Assembly (NCBI GenBank): GCA_012837645.1
Contig: DUQU01000043.1
Span: forward strand, 41,401-105,400
Length of the DNA: 64,000 bases
DNA from: Acholeplasmataceae bacterium
GTDB taxonomy: Bacteria > Bacillota_I > Bacilli_A > Acholeplasmatales > UBA5453
Direction: 5' to 3'
In this document: one piece after another, positions 18,873 through 27,668 of the stretch
Layout: the number at the start of each line of letters is the position of its first letter
How positions within the stretch are numbered: position 1 is the first letter of the stretch
Translations under genes and position numbers: made by a program
Notes under the pieces: generated by a model
Told to the model about the DNA's origin: nothing
What the model saw: the letters and a program-made list of their open reading frames with translations, nothing else
Databases searched by the model: none

Positions 18873-19503
18873 AGCCTTTATTTACCGGGTTCAAGATTAC
18901 AAAGAAACTAGTAAATTGCTGTTTTGTTATAGTGGTTATGGTAAAATAACGTTAATCGCCAAAGGAGCTAAAAGTTATCGTCATCCTTATCATAGTTTTA
19001 GCGATTATTTTACTTTGATTGAGGCGGAGTTAAGTAGTGGTAAAAGCATGCAGACTTTAAAGAAAGCAGTTCTCGTTGATGATTATCAAGCTTTAAAGAA
19101 ACTTAGTAATGTTCGTTATTTAAAAAGCTTTATTAACGCTCTTAATTATCTCGTAACTGATGATTTACCGCATGAGAGGCTTTTTAAAATGTTTTTATTA
19201 TTATTAGATTTTAAAGATATTGAAGTGGCGTTATTAACTTTTTATATTAAACTTACTTATGCTTTAGGTTATCAACTTACCTTTTATCAAAATGATTACT
19301 GGGGCTTTAATATCGAATTAGGTAAGACTATTACTAAAGATGAAAACTTTAGTAGTGATTTAAATTTAAGAGCGACAAATGATTTAAAAAGGTTATACTA
19401 TTTAAAAGAAGAAATAGTGATTAGTAAAGAAAGTATGATAGCTTTAAAGCAATTTATTAAAGCTTATTATAAATATCATATGGATTATAATATTGAGGTG
19501 TGA
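18865..19503 (+). CDS. recO: DNA repair protein RecO
   Basis: Recombination mediator that helps load RecA on SSB-coated single-stranded DNA (RecFOR pathway). The N-terminal OB fold is recognisable (AFIYRVQDYKETSKLLFCYS, GKITLIAKGAKS), followed by a helical domain. The protein is 212 residues, shorter than the usual 230-260, and lacks the C-terminal zinc-binding cysteines found in many homologues. It overlaps era by eight bases. The ribosome-binding site of glyQS lies in its last codons. Identification relies on the N-terminal domain plus conserved synteny (era-recO-glyS). Confidence 0.88.
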   Translation: MSKAFIYRVQDYKETSKLLFCYSGYGKITLIAKGAKSYRHPYHSFSDYFTLIEAELSSGKSMQTLKKAVLVDDYQALKKLSNVRYLKSFINALNYLVTDDLPHERLFKMFLLLLDFKDIEVALLTFYIKLTYALGYQLTFYQNDYWGFNIELGKTITKDENFSSDLNLRATNDLKRLYYLKEEIVISKESMIALKQFIKAYYKYHMDYNIEV

Positions 19504-19504
19504 A

Positions 19505-20872
19505 ATGAAATTAGAGAAAATAGTGAGTTATTTAAAACAAACTGGTTATGTTTTTCAAGGGTCGGAGATTTATGGTGGTTTAGCTAACACTTTTGATTAC
19601 GGTCCTTTAGGAAGTTTATTAAAAGATAATTTAAAGAGAGCTTGGAAAAAGAGGTTTATTACGGAATCAAAGTATAATGTTTTATTTGATTCTAGTATTT
19701 TACTTAATAAAGAAGTTTGGCAGGCTTCAGGGCATTTAGCTGGCTTTAATGATCCTCTTACGGAATGTCTTAGCTGTAATAATAGATTTAGAGCTGATCA
19801 TTTAATTACTAATTATGATAATAGTATTAACTGTGATGGTTGGAGTAATGAAAAACTTTTAGAGTTTTTAAATGATAAAAAGATTGCTTGTCCTGTTTGT
19901 GGGAAGTTAAAGTGGTCAGAGATTAGACAGTTTAACTTGATGTTTAAAACTAATCAAGGTGTAATCGATAATGAGGCTAACTTAGTTTATTTAAGACCGG
20001 AAACCGCTCAAGGGATCTTCATTAACTTTAAAAATATTCAAAGAACAACGAGAAGAAAACTCCCTTTTGGAGTAGGGCAAGTTGGGAAGGCTTTTCGCAA
20101 TGAGATTACGCCTGGTAATTTTATTTTTAGAACGAGAGAGTTTGAGCAATTAGAATTGGAGTTTTTCTGTCAACCGCAAACAGAATTAAAATGGTTTGAT
20201 TATTGGCTTGAGGAGATGAAAAGGTTTTTAGTTGATTTAGGATTAAAAAAGGAAAACATCTCTTATCATGAGCATAATGAAGAAGAACTATCGCATTATT
20301 CGAATAAGACAATCGATATTCTTTATAACTATCCTTGGGGTTTTGATGAACTTTGGGGGATTGCTAGTAGAACTGATTTTGATTTAAAAGCTCATGAGGT
20401 TCATAGTGGAGTGGATATGACTTATTTAGATAACGAAACTAACGAGAAATACCATCCTTATGTTGTGGAACCTAGTTTAGGAGTGGAAAGATTATTTTTA
20501 GCAGTAATTAAAGACAGTTTAACTGAAGAAACACTTCCTGACGGTACGACTAGAGAACTCTTAAAAATTCACCCTTTTTTAGCTCCCTATCAAGTCGCGG
20601 TATTCCCTCTAATTAGAAAAAGGCATCAAGCAAAAGCCGAAGCCGTGTATGAGCTTTTAAGTAAAGAATTAAGTGTTCTTTATGATGAAACTCAAACAAT
20701 AGGAAAAAGATATCGGCGCCAAGACCAAATTGGCACTCCTTTCGCGGTGACGATTGATGATGAGACACTTGCAAATGAAACCGTGACAGTCAGAGAAAGA
20801 GATACGATGGAGCAAATAACTCTTAAAATTGATGAAGTTGCTTCATACATTAAATTAAAAACTAAGTTTTAA
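19505..20872 (+). CDS. glyQS: Glycine--tRNA ligase (single-chain, class II)
   Basis: Homodimeric glycyl-tRNA synthetase, 455 aa. Class II motifs are visible: GSEIYGGLANTFDYGPLG at the N terminus, the glycine-recognition RPETAQGIFINFKNIQ, motif 2 FRNEITPGNFIFRTREFEQLE and motif 3 PSLGVERLFLAV; the C-terminal anticodon-binding domain ends with the TVTVRERDTMEQ strand. Cys pairs CLSC and CPVC form a zinc insertion. I chose ATG 19505 because GAGGTG lies five bases before it; an in-frame TTG at 19493 is upstream of the site. No T-box leader precedes it, since it sits directly after recO. It is the single-chain type, unlike the alpha/beta enzyme of B. subtilis. Confidence 0.96.
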   Translation: MKLEKIVSYLKQTGYVFQGSEIYGGLANTFDYGPLGSLLKDNLKRAWKKRFITESKYNVLFDSSILLNKEVWQASGHLAGFNDPLTECLSCNNRFRADHLITNYDNSINCDGWSNEKLLEFLNDKKIACPVCGKLKWSEIRQFNLMFKTNQGVIDNEANLVYLRPETAQGIFINFKNIQRTTRRKLPFGVGQVGKAFRNEITPGNFIFRTREFEQLELEFFCQPQTELKWFDYWLEEMKRFLVDLGLKKENISYHEHNEEELSHYSNKTIDILYNYPWGFDELWGIASRTDFDLKAHEVHSGVDMTYLDNETNEKYHPYVVEPSLGVERLFLAVIKDSLTEETLPDGTTRELLKIHPFLAPYQVAVFPLIRKRHQAKAEAVYELLSKELSVLYDETQTIGKRYRRQDQIGTPFAVTIDDETLANETVTVRERDTMEQITLKIDEVASYIKLKTKF

Positions 20873-20881
20873 GGAGTAAAG

Positions 20882-22621
20882 TTGATAACGAAAAATATTA
20901 TCGATGAAATTAATGAAAAAACAAGTATTGTTGAGTTAGTTTCAGAATATGTAAAACTAGATAAAAAAGGTAAAAACTATGTCGGATTATGTCCCTTTCA
21001 TGATGACACTAATCCATCTTTTTCAGTGAGCCCTGAAAAAAACATTGCGAAATGTTTTTCTTGTGGGGTTGGCGGCGGACCGATTAAGTTTTATCAAGAA
21101 ATTAATCACGTTTCTTTTGAAGAAGCAACGAGAAAGTTAGCAGAGCGTTTAGGAATTAAACTGAAAACCGCAGCAACAAAACCTTCCTTAATTGAGCATA
21201 AAGTTTTAGAAGTTGCAGTAAATTTTTATCATTATTATTTACTAAATTCTAAAAGTGGCGAAGAAATTATCTCTTATTTAGCAAAAAGAAAGATTACTAA
21301 AAAAGAGATTGCTGAATTTAAGTTAGGCTTTTCCCCATTTGAGCGTACAGCTTTATATGACTTACTAGTTAAAAAAGATTATTCTAAAGAAGTTTTAGAA
21401 AATAGTGGTTTATTTAGAAAAGCTGATAATAATTATTATGATTTCTTTAATGAAAGAATTATGTTTCCCATTGATGATGAAAATGGTAATGTCATTGGCT
21501 TTAGTGGCCGCTCTTTAAAAGAAAAAGCAAAATATATTAACTCCAAAGACTCTTTTGTCTTTAGTAAAAACAAATCGCTTTATAATTTATCAAAAGCGTT
21601 ACCTTTTATTAAAAGAGAAAATAAGGTAGTTATTTTTGAGGGCTTCTTTGATGTTATTTCCGCTTTTAAAGTCGGGATTAAAAATGCGGTCGCGACGATG
21701 GGAACTGCTTTAACAAATGAACAGATTACTTTAATTACAAAGCTAACTAAACATCTCATTTTCGCTTATGATGGCGACTTAGCTGGAAAAGAAGCTACTA
21801 TTAACGCTCTTAGGTTATTAAGAGGTAAAAATCTTAAAATTGATATTTTACCTTTAAATGAGCTTGACCCTGATGAATTTATTAATAAAAAAGGTAAAGA
21901 AGCGTTTTTAAAATTATTTAATAACTTAGTAGATGAGTATCATTTTCAGTATCAGTATTATAAAAGCAGTTTAAATTTAGCAAATATGAATGATGTTTCT
22001 TTATTAAAAGATTATTTAAAAGAAATTTTAACTTTTGCTAATAAAGAAGTAAGAGAAATTTATTTAGCGAAGCTCGCGGAAGATTTGAACGTTTCTGTTC
22101 ATAGTTTATCGCATTTAATGAGAGAAAGAAGAGTAACGCCGGTAATTGAAAAAGTTAAAAAACCAGTTTTAAAAATTCCCGAAAGCTTTTATAACGCTGA
22201 AATAATATTATTAATAATTATGTTAAAAAATAAAGAGAAGGCGAAACAAATCGATCAAACCTTAGGTAGTATTTATGTTTGTGATATGACAATTTATAAA
22301 TTAAGAACGATTTTAATGATTAAATATTATAATCTTTATGACGAATTTGAGGAAAATAAATTTTTAGAGATTTTGGCTGGTGAAACCGATAGTGAGGAAT
22401 TAATAGCGGCTTTTACTACTATTATTAGTCAAATTGAATATTCATCTAAATTTATTTACAATGATGAAGATGTTTTAAAACATTTAGAATTTTTTAAAAG
22501 TATTAATGATGAAAAAGAGTACCAACAAATCTTAAAAGATATTATGAAAGAAACAGAGTCTTATCAAAAGACAGTATTAGTGGAGAAACAAAGAGTCTTA
22601 AAATTGAAAAAAAGGAATTAG
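20882..22621 (+). CDS. dnaG: DNA primase
   Basis: Synthesises RNA primers for DNA replication, 579 aa. The N-terminal zinc finger is CPFHDDTNPSF...CFSCG (residues ~37-62). The core domain carries FNERIMFPIDDENGNVIGFSGR, and the TOPRIM centre shows VIFEGFFDVISA and FAYDGDLAGKEA. The C-terminal helicase-interaction domain is poorly conserved. The start is TTG at 20882, six bases after AAGGAG; no ATG fits. It precedes rpoD as in the classic macromolecular synthesis operon, with S21 a few genes upstream. Confidence 0.96.
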   Translation: MITKNIIDEINEKTSIVELVSEYVKLDKKGKNYVGLCPFHDDTNPSFSVSPEKNIAKCFSCGVGGGPIKFYQEINHVSFEEATRKLAERLGIKLKTAATKPSLIEHKVLEVAVNFYHYYLLNSKSGEEIISYLAKRKITKKEIAEFKLGFSPFERTALYDLLVKKDYSKEVLENSGLFRKADNNYYDFFNERIMFPIDDENGNVIGFSGRSLKEKAKYINSKDSFVFSKNKSLYNLSKALPFIKRENKVVIFEGFFDVISAFKVGIKNAVATMGTALTNEQITLITKLTKHLIFAYDGDLAGKEATINALRLLRGKNLKIDILPLNELDPDEFINKKGKEAFLKLFNNLVDEYHFQYQYYKSSLNLANMNDVSLLKDYLKEILTFANKEVREIYLAKLAEDLNVSVHSLSHLMRERRVTPVIEKVKKPVLKIPESFYNAEIILLIIMLKNKEKAKQIDQTLGSIYVCDMTIYKLRTILMIKYYNLYDEFEENKFLEILAGETDSEELIAAFTTIISQIEYSSKFIYNDEDVLKHLEFFKSINDEKEYQQILKDIMKETESYQKTVLVEKQRVLKLKKRN

Positions 22622-22673
22622 AAGTAAGATATTTTATAATAATGAGTAGATACAAAAAAGGAGATTTTATTAA

Positions 22674-23900
22674 ATGAGTAAACAAATAATAACTAAATTA
22701 CTAAAAAAAGTTAAAGAAGGAAAAATAGCAGAAGAGGAAATAATTGAATTCGCTCCTAAAAACAGTGATTTATATTTTGAATTATGTGAGAAATTAGAGG
22801 CTAAAAAGGTCATTATCGAAGAGAATGAAGATGAAGATTTAGTGGATTTAAATTATGGAGAAGACGAAGACGATTATGTGGAAATTGATTTAGATGAATT
22901 ATCGTTATCGCAATTAGATGTTGAAGCGATTAAAGAAGAGGAACTTATCAATATTGAAAAGATGCCTTCTAATGTAAGAGTTGATGATCCTGTAAGGATG
23001 TATTTAAAGGAAATCGGTAGAATTCCTTTATTAGTTGCTGAAGAAGAAGTTAACTTCGCAATGCGAGTTGAAAGTGGTAAAATGGCTCAAAAAGAGTTAG
23101 AAGAAGCAAGAGAACAAGGCACTCTTACCGATCAAAAAAGAGTGCAACTAGAACAGATGATTGAAGATGGCTTAATCGCTAAGACTAAACTAATCGAAGC
23201 TAACTACCGTTTAGTAGTTAGCATCGCTAAGAAGTATGTGGGAAGAGGAATGCTTTTTTTAGATTTGATTCAAGAAGGTAATATGGGATTAATAAGAGCT
23301 GTTGATAAGTTTGATTATGAAAAAGGCTTTAAGTTTTCAACATACGCAACTTGGTGGATAAGACAAGCGATTACAAGAGCAGTAGCCGACCAAGCAAGAA
23401 CGATTAGAATTCCTGTTCATATGGTAGAAACGATTAATAAGATGTTAAGAATTCAAAGACAATTAGTACAAGAACTATCAAGAGAACCAACCGCAGAAGA
23501 AATCGGTGAAAAGATGGAAATCACCGCTGAAAAGGTTCAACAAATTCAAAAAATATCTCAAGAGCCAATCTCCTTAGAAGCACCAGTGGGTGAGGAAGAA
23601 GATTCATCATTAGGTGATTTTATTAGTGATCCTAATGCCTTAAACCCTTATGAATACTCTGTTAATGAATGGGTAAAAAAATCTTTAGATGAAGTCCTAC
23701 AGACTTTAACAGATAGAGAAGAGAAAGTATTAAGACTAAGATATGGGCTCCTTGATGGGAAAACCCACACTCTTGAAGAAGTAGGAAAAGAGTTTGGAGT
23801 AACAAGAGAAAGAATTAGACAAATTGAAGGAAAAGCACTTAGAAAGCTAAGACAACCTTCAAGAAAGAAAAAGTTAAAAGATTTTAACTTAAATAGATGA
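22674..23900 (+). CDS. rpoD: RNA polymerase primary sigma factor (SigA)
   Basis: Housekeeping sigma factor, 408 aa. It has a short, acidic region 1, region 1.2 [16 protein letters not shown], region 2 with [19 protein letters not shown] and [17 protein letters not shown] (-10 recognition), region 3, and region 4.2 [20 protein letters not shown] (-35 recognition). This fits the TTGACA/TATAAT promoters seen throughout the window. A TATAAT at about 22634 suggests an additional promoter between dnaG and rpoD. AAAGGAG is a good ribosome-binding site, and the gene overlaps trmK by four bases. Confidence 0.97.
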   Translation: MSKQIITKLLKKVKEGKIAEEEIIEFAPKNSDLYFELCEKLEAKKVIIEENEDEDLVDLNYGEDEDDYVEIDLDELSLSQLDVEAIKEEELINIEKMPSNVRVDDPVRMYLKEIGRIPLLVAEEEVNFAMRVESGKMAQKELEEAREQGTLTDQKRVQLEQMIEDGLIAKTKLIEANYRLVVSIAKKYVGRGMLFLDLIQEGNMGLIRAVDKFDYEKGFKFSTYATWWIRQAITRAVADQARTIRIPVHMVETINKMLRIQRQLVQELSREPTAEEIGEKMEITAEKVQQIQKISQEPISLEAPVGEEEDSSLGDFISDPNALNPYEYSVNEWVKKSLDEVLQTLTDREEKVLRLRYGLLDGKTHTLEEVGKEFGVTRERIRQIEGKALRKLRQPSRKKKLKDFNLNR

Positions 23901-24535
23901 GAATAAAGTTTATCGCTTCACTTTTAAAAGGTGCCAATACCGTTTTAGATATTGGCACTGATCATGCGAAAGTTTTAATTGAAGCGCTCAAAAGCGGCTA
24001 TATTAAGAAAGGAATTGGTTCTGATGTTAACAAAGGACCACTTAAAAATGCCTTAAAGAACATTGATAAAGCTCAACTAAATGATAAGATCACTTTAGTG
24101 CAGTCCGACGGTTTTAAAAAGATAACTAATTCATATGACGTCGTTGTCATAACTGGAATGGGATATGAATTAATAAAATCCATCTTACAGCAAGACCATC
24201 AAGCCCCCAAATATTATTTACTAGGAGCACATTATCAAGTGGAACTATTAAGAAAATATTTAGCGGAGCATAATTATCAAATCATTGACGAATATTTGTT
24301 TTTTGAAAAAAAGTATTATCTTTTTTTAAAAGTTATCAATAAAAAAGCATTGCTGGAAGAAGAGGACTATTACTTAGGTCCAATTTTAAAAACAAAGCAA
24401 GAAGCTTTACCTTATTATAAAGATGAGCTTGATAAACTATTAAAAATAAAAGAACATCATCGCTCTAATCAGATAAAGAAACAAATTTCTTTACTCAAAG
24501 AAGCGATTACTAATTTAGAGCGTCAGCAAAATTGA
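23897..24535 (+). CDS. trmK: tRNA (adenine22-N1)-methyltransferase TrmK
   Basis: SAM-dependent methyltransferase that forms m1A22 in some tRNAs of Gram-positive bacteria, 212 aa. The N-terminal Rossmann-like domain shows the SAM site [11 protein letters not shown] (residues ~16-27), then [12 protein letters not shown] and [11 protein letters not shown] with the family's conserved Gly-Met-Gly. A C-terminal coiled-coil tail ([10 protein letters not shown]) follows. Its ATG overlaps the rpoD stop (ATGA), the same pairing as sigA-yqfN in Bacillus. It is the last gene of the plus-strand block; the tRNA-Arg promoter begins at its stop. Confidence 0.93.
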   Translation: MRIKFIASLLKGANTVLDIGTDHAKVLIEALKSGYIKKGIGSDVNKGPLKNALKNIDKAQLNDKITLVQSDGFKKITNSYDVVVITGMGYELIKSILQQDHQAPKYYLLGAHYQVELLRKYLAEHNYQIIDEYLFFEKKYYLFLKVINKKALLEEEDYYLGPILKTKQEALPYYKDELDKLLKIKEHHRSNQIKKQISLLKEAITNLERQQN

Positions 24536-24536
24536 C

Positions 24537-24565
24537 TTTACATTTAGAGTTTAGTGCGATATAAT
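24537..24565 (+). promoter_or_regulatory. Promoter of tRNA-Arg
   Basis: TTTACA (24537-24542), 17-base spacer, TATAAT (24560-24565), eighteen bases before the tRNA 5' end. Confidence 0.8.
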
Positions 24566-24582
24566 AATTTTGCTGTCAAAAT

Positions 24583-24659
<77 letters not shown>

Positions 24660-24676
24660 TCATGGAATTAATTAAT

Positions 24677-24703
24677 GCTACACTTCGGTGTGGCGTTTTT
24701 TTT
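24677..24703 (+). terminator. Intrinsic terminator after tRNA-Arg
   Basis: GCTACAC (24677-24683) pairs with GTGTGGC (24688-24694) closed by a TTCG tetraloop, followed by eight T. Confidence 0.9.
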
Positions 24704-24835
24704 ATGCCTTTATGAGTATGTTTTGATACTTTTAAAGGTCTTTATAAGCCAATTTATTATTTTATAAAAATTGTTATAATTACTTATTTATCTGTGAACG
24801 TCAAATAAAGGCACTAGGAAGAAAACCTACAAAAA

Positions 24836-24870
24836 AACACTAGACTTTAACTGAAAAATCTAGTGTTTTT
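24836..24870. terminator. Bidirectional terminator inside the IS66 left end
   Basis: AACACTAGA (24836-24844) pairs with TCTAGTGTT (24859-24867). Adenines before and thymines after the stem would allow termination on either strand; on the minus strand it follows tnpC. Confidence 0.7.
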
Positions 24871-24902
24871 GTATGTAGGGTCCAAATCCTGCTGGGTGAA
24901 GA

Positions 24903-26564
24903 TTACCGAACTTTTATAGTTACGCGTAAATTTTTGGGCAATTTATCTGAGTAAGGAAGTAGTTCATTAATAGGTAATTCATCAATATTTTCTAAAACGT
25001 ATGTTAAATACTTTTCTACACATAAATTATTAATAAGAGCGGTTCTAATAATAGAAAAGAGTTTAGTGGTATAAATGGCACCCGCATAAGAACCTGAAGT
25101 CATAAAGACTTTCCTATTTATTACGAAGGGTTTAACAGCCCTTTCAGCTAAGTTATTTGATATTTCTAAATAAGGGTAATCTAAATAGGTGATTAATTCA
25201 CTCCAAATGTTTTTAGTATAATTCAGGGCTTTTTCTAATAATGAATTAGGACTAGGGGCAGTATTAAAGATAAGTTCTTTTAACTTATTTAAAATGGGTA
25301 AATGTTCTTTATTTCTATTCTCTTTAATAACTGAAGCTGTAAGTTTTTCTCTTTTATAAAGGGCTTCAAAGTGAAATAACTTATTAATTAACCCAACAAT
25401 CTCATAAGAAACAGTTTTAGGTCTCTCCTTTTCTGGCAAAGCTTTTAAAAGGTCTGTAAATTTTCTTCTTACGTGTGCGAAACATCTTTGAAGTTTAATG
25501 TTGGGGTTATTCTTTTTAAGTTTAGAATAACCTTTATAGTCATCACAAACCAAATAGCCGCCATAATCATTAAGCCAAGCAGAAACTTGATCAATTTTTC
25601 TTGATTCATGAAACTCATAAATGTTAATTGGTTTATCATAAAAACTAGTAGAAAAAACGTATACATAGCTATACTTACGGTTTATTTCTTCTAGAGGTTT
25701 TTTACTAACAACTAAAGTAGTTTCATCAGCGTGAATAACTTTAACATTATTATTTTTAAGATCTGCTTTCATTTTAAGAAAGAGAGGTTCTAACTTGTAA
25801 GAAATGTTTTTCATCCAAACAGACATTAACTGTTTAGAGATATCCATTTTTAAAGTATTGGAAAGATGAGATTCAAGATGATGAAAAGGAATACCTAGCT
25901 CATATTTATGATAAGCAATATAAGAAGCGAAAGAAGGAGTAAGTATTGAACCAGGAAAAACCTCATTAGAAAGGGGATAGTAAAATTTATTAGTTTTAGG
26001 ACATTTATAAGTTCTTTTAATAATTTTAGTAATGCTAATACTAGCGGGAATAGTCTCTACAACATAGCGTTCTTTTTGGCTTACTAAAGTTAAAGAAGAG
26101 ACATTAATATCTTCGCTAAAAATAGGATCTTCATATTTTATCTTAGTAACTAAAGCCTCTAGGTTAGTATTTTTAAAGTTAGTGCCACCTTTTTTCCTGC
26201 CTGTAGGCTTACGATCTTTTTTAATAGTCTCTTCAACTTCGTTAATAACAACCTCTTTAATCCGCTCATTTTTTTTAACAAAGGGTTTAGTTCTATGAAG
26301 GTTATATTTTTCTTTTAAAGTTAGACTCTTTTTTAAAAGGTCATTAAAAGCTTTCTCTTGGTCATATATAAGAGCAAGCAATTCTTCTTTTTCTAAAGTA
26401 AGATTAGAATTTTCTAGTTTAAGGTTATCTTTTTCTAAAGTAAGTTTAGAGTTTTCTAATCTCAAGTTATCTTTTTCAGTTTTAAGGGAAGAAATTTCTA
26501 GTTTTAATTTTTCAACTAAATCTTTAAGATTAGTATTCTCACTAGTTTCAACATTCATTTTCAT
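24903..26564 (-). CDS. tnpC: IS66-family transposase TnpC
   Basis: DDE transposase of the IS66 group, 553 aa. Residues ~8-75 form a leucine-zipper coiled coil with near-exact 14-residue repeats (EKDNLRLENSKLTL then EKDNLKLENSNLTL). The catalytic core contains VIHADETTLVV (first Asp), YLVCDDYKGYSKL (second Asp) and the typical C-terminal NNLAERAVKPFVINRKVF (Glu). The zinc-ribbon region seen in many family members is weak here, represented by a lone YKCPKTNKFYYP. The reading frame is uninterrupted. It is the third gene of the element. Confidence 0.93.
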   Translation of the reverse strand: MKMNVETSENTNLKDLVEKLKLEISSLKTEKDNLRLENSKLTLEKDNLKLENSNLTLEKEELLALIYDQEKAFNDLLKKSLTLKEKYNLHRTKPFVKKNERIKEVVINEVEETIKKDRKPTGRKKGGTNFKNTNLEALVTKIKYEDPIFSEDINVSSLTLVSQKERYVVETIPASISITKIIKRTYKCPKTNKFYYPLSNEVFPGSILTPSFASYIAYHKYELGIPFHHLESHLSNTLKMDISKQLMSVWMKNISYKLEPLFLKMKADLKNNNVKVIHADETTLVVSKKPLEEINRKYSYVYVFSTSFYDKPINIYEFHESRKIDQVSAWLNDYGGYLVCDDYKGYSKLKKNNPNIKLQRCFAHVRRKFTDLLKALPEKERPKTVSYEIVGLINKLFHFEALYKREKLTASVIKENRNKEHLPILNKLKELIFNTAPSPNSLLEKALNYTKNIWSELITYLDYPYLEISNNLAERAVKPFVINRKVFMTSGSYAGAIYTTKLFSIIRTALINNLCVEKYLTYVLENIDELPINELLPYSDKLPKNLRVTIKVR

Positions 26565-26625
26565 AAGACTATTATATCATAAAAAAATAATTAGTTATAT
26601 ATAATATAACTAAAATTTAAATATT

Positions 26626-26961
26626 TTATACAGAAACTAGCTTTTTTCTCATATTTAGCATTAAAACACCCTTAAGTAAGAGGCTTAAATCAGTTTTTGA
26701 AATAGTTATTGAGTTTTCGAACTCAGGAATCATATAAGTAGTGTAAGATAATTTATTAATAAATAGCCATTTCCCGTATTCATCTTCATAATATATTTTT
26801 AATTGTTTCCTACTTTTAGAAACGAAAATAAATAACGAATAAATAATTTCTATTGGTGAAAAGGTTAAGCTTAAAAGCATTTCAATTTTATTTATCCCAA
26901 AGCGCATATCTATAGGTTTTGAATAAAGGTGAATATTTTTAATTTTACTTAAATCGATCAT
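26626..26961 (-). CDS. tnpB: IS66 accessory protein TnpB
   Basis: The 111-residue Orf2 of IS66 elements, required for transposition but of unclear biochemical role. The family signature PIDMRFGINKI (usually DMRKGIDGL) is at residues ~17-27; SRKQLKIYYEDEYGKWLF matches the RRxRLKxLxWDxxGxxL block. It overlaps tnpA by 17 bases and is 61 bases from tnpC. Unrelated to the RNA-guided nuclease TnpB of IS200/IS605 elements. Confidence 0.9.
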   Translation of the reverse strand: MIDLSKIKNIHLYSKPIDMRFGINKIEMLLSLTFSPIEIIYSLFIFVSKSRKQLKIYYEDEYGKWLFINKLSYTTYMIPEFENSITISKTDLSLLLKGVLMLNMRKKLVSV

Positions 26962-27340
26962 AATACTTCTCTATAATCTCTAACGCCTGTTTTAAGGAAG
27001 TAGTGATTTTAATTTTTTCAAACTCAATAACTACGATAGAATGATCAAACCTTGAAAAATGATGACTTTTCTTATAAATAGATTCAGTATCAAGCATCTT
27101 AACAGCAACATCATCATTTTTTAGCACTACTGATTTATCATTACTATTAATTGCTTTATTTAAATTAATAAATGAACCATCAATATTATTAAAAGCATTT
27201 ACCCAACCTCTTAAAGTCTCATAAGACATCCCCTTACTACTAGCAAAATCTCTTAGTGACATCCTACTTACCTTATACTCCTTAACAGTCTCAAATCTTT
27301 CATAGTTAGTTTTAAATTTTCTTTTTTTAACTTTTTCCAT
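26945..27340 (-). CDS. tnpA: IS66 accessory protein TnpA (helix-turn-helix)
   Basis: Orf1 of IS66, 131 aa. An N-terminal helix-turn-helix (VSRMSLRDFASSKGMSYETLRGWV, about residues 23-46) of IS3/IS66 type is followed by a variable region. AAAGGAG lies seven bases before the ATG. Its first bases are about 80 bases inside the right terminal repeat, and its tail overlaps tnpB. Confidence 0.85.
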   Translation of the reverse strand: MEKVKKRKFKTNYERFETVKEYKVSRMSLRDFASSKGMSYETLRGWVNAFNNIDGSFINLNKAINSNDKSVVLKNDDVAVKMLDTESIYKKSHHFSRFDHSIVVIEFEKIKITTSLKQALEIIEKYYDRFK

Positions 27341-27436
27341 AAAAAAACTCCTTTTCTTTTACACTAAGGAGTTTATCTTTATTCGTTCTTTTTTAATAGA
27401 GTGTTAATTTTTGACGTTCACGCATTAAAATACAAA

Positions 27437-27467
27437 ACCCCAATTCAATTTAAAACTGAATTAGGGT
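27437..27467. terminator. Hairpin with terminator character between IS66 and the palindromic element
   Basis: ACCCCAATTCA (27437-27447) pairs with TGAATTAGGGT (27457-27467) with one mismatch around a nine-base loop. On the minus strand it is followed by TTTTGT, so it could stop transcripts coming from tRNA-Leu toward the IS. Confidence 0.6.
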
Positions 27468-27474
27468 ATTAAAA

Positions 27475-27526
27475 AGGTTTGATACGTGTCCACTTTATCT
27501 TGACAAGTGCATATTGTATCAAACCT
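27475..27526. mobile_element. 52-bp palindromic remnant with insertion-sequence-like ends
   Basis: Perfect 11-bp inverted repeats AGGTTTGATAC and GTATCAAACCT enclose an interior that pairs again (CACTT/AAGTG). The half at 27503-27522 matches the 5' end of the truncated transposase locus at 57075-57093 at 18 of 20 aligned positions with one gap. I read it as the two fused ends of that IS family with the interior lost. On the minus strand the palindrome is followed by TTTTT and may act as the tRNA-Leu terminator. Confidence 0.6.
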
Positions 27527-27538
27527 ATTCATCTAACT

Positions 27539-27623
27539 TGGTGCGGATGACAGGAATCGAACCTGCATGCCCGGAGGCGCTAGATCCTAAGTCTAGTGCG
27601 TCTGCCAGTTCCGCCACATCCGC
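27539..27623 (-). tRNA. tRNA-Leu (anticodon TAG)
   Basis: Class II tRNA, 85 nt with a variable arm. On the minus strand acceptor GCGGATG pairs with CATCCGC, discriminator A, encoded CCA. Anticodon arm CTAGA-CTTAGGA-TCTAG gives TAG, which reads CUA and other CUN codons. T-arm GGTTCGATTCC. Confidence 0.96.
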
Positions 27624-27633
27624 CACAAGAAAA

Positions 27634-27662
27634 ATTATACTCATCTTCGTTATGAATGTCAA
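27634..27662 (-). promoter_or_regulatory. Promoter of tRNA-Leu
   Basis: On the minus strand, perfect TTGACA (27662-27657), 17-base spacer and TATAAT (27639-27634), eleven bases before the tRNA 5' end. Confidence 0.9.
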
Positions 27663-27668
27663 CAATTT

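Larger units (their letters stand above)
24794..27421. mobile_element. IS66-family insertion sequence, complete three-gene copy
   Basis: Terminal inverted repeats GTGAACGTCAAA (24794-24805) and TTTGACGTTCAC (27410-27421) bound a 2628-bp element containing the three IS66 genes in the order tnpA-tnpB-tnpC on the minus strand. All three frames are intact, so it may be active. The eight bases outside each end (ATTTATCT and GCATTAAA) are not repeats, so the target duplication expected for a fresh IS66 insertion is absent; the element is old, recombined, or its outer ends are slightly different from my call. It sits between tRNA-Arg and tRNA-Leu where gene orientation switches. Confidence 0.85.

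Noticed and set aside
19440..19504. T-box leader for glycyl-tRNA synthetase
   Set aside because: There is no intergenic space; the ribosome-binding site lies inside the end of recO.
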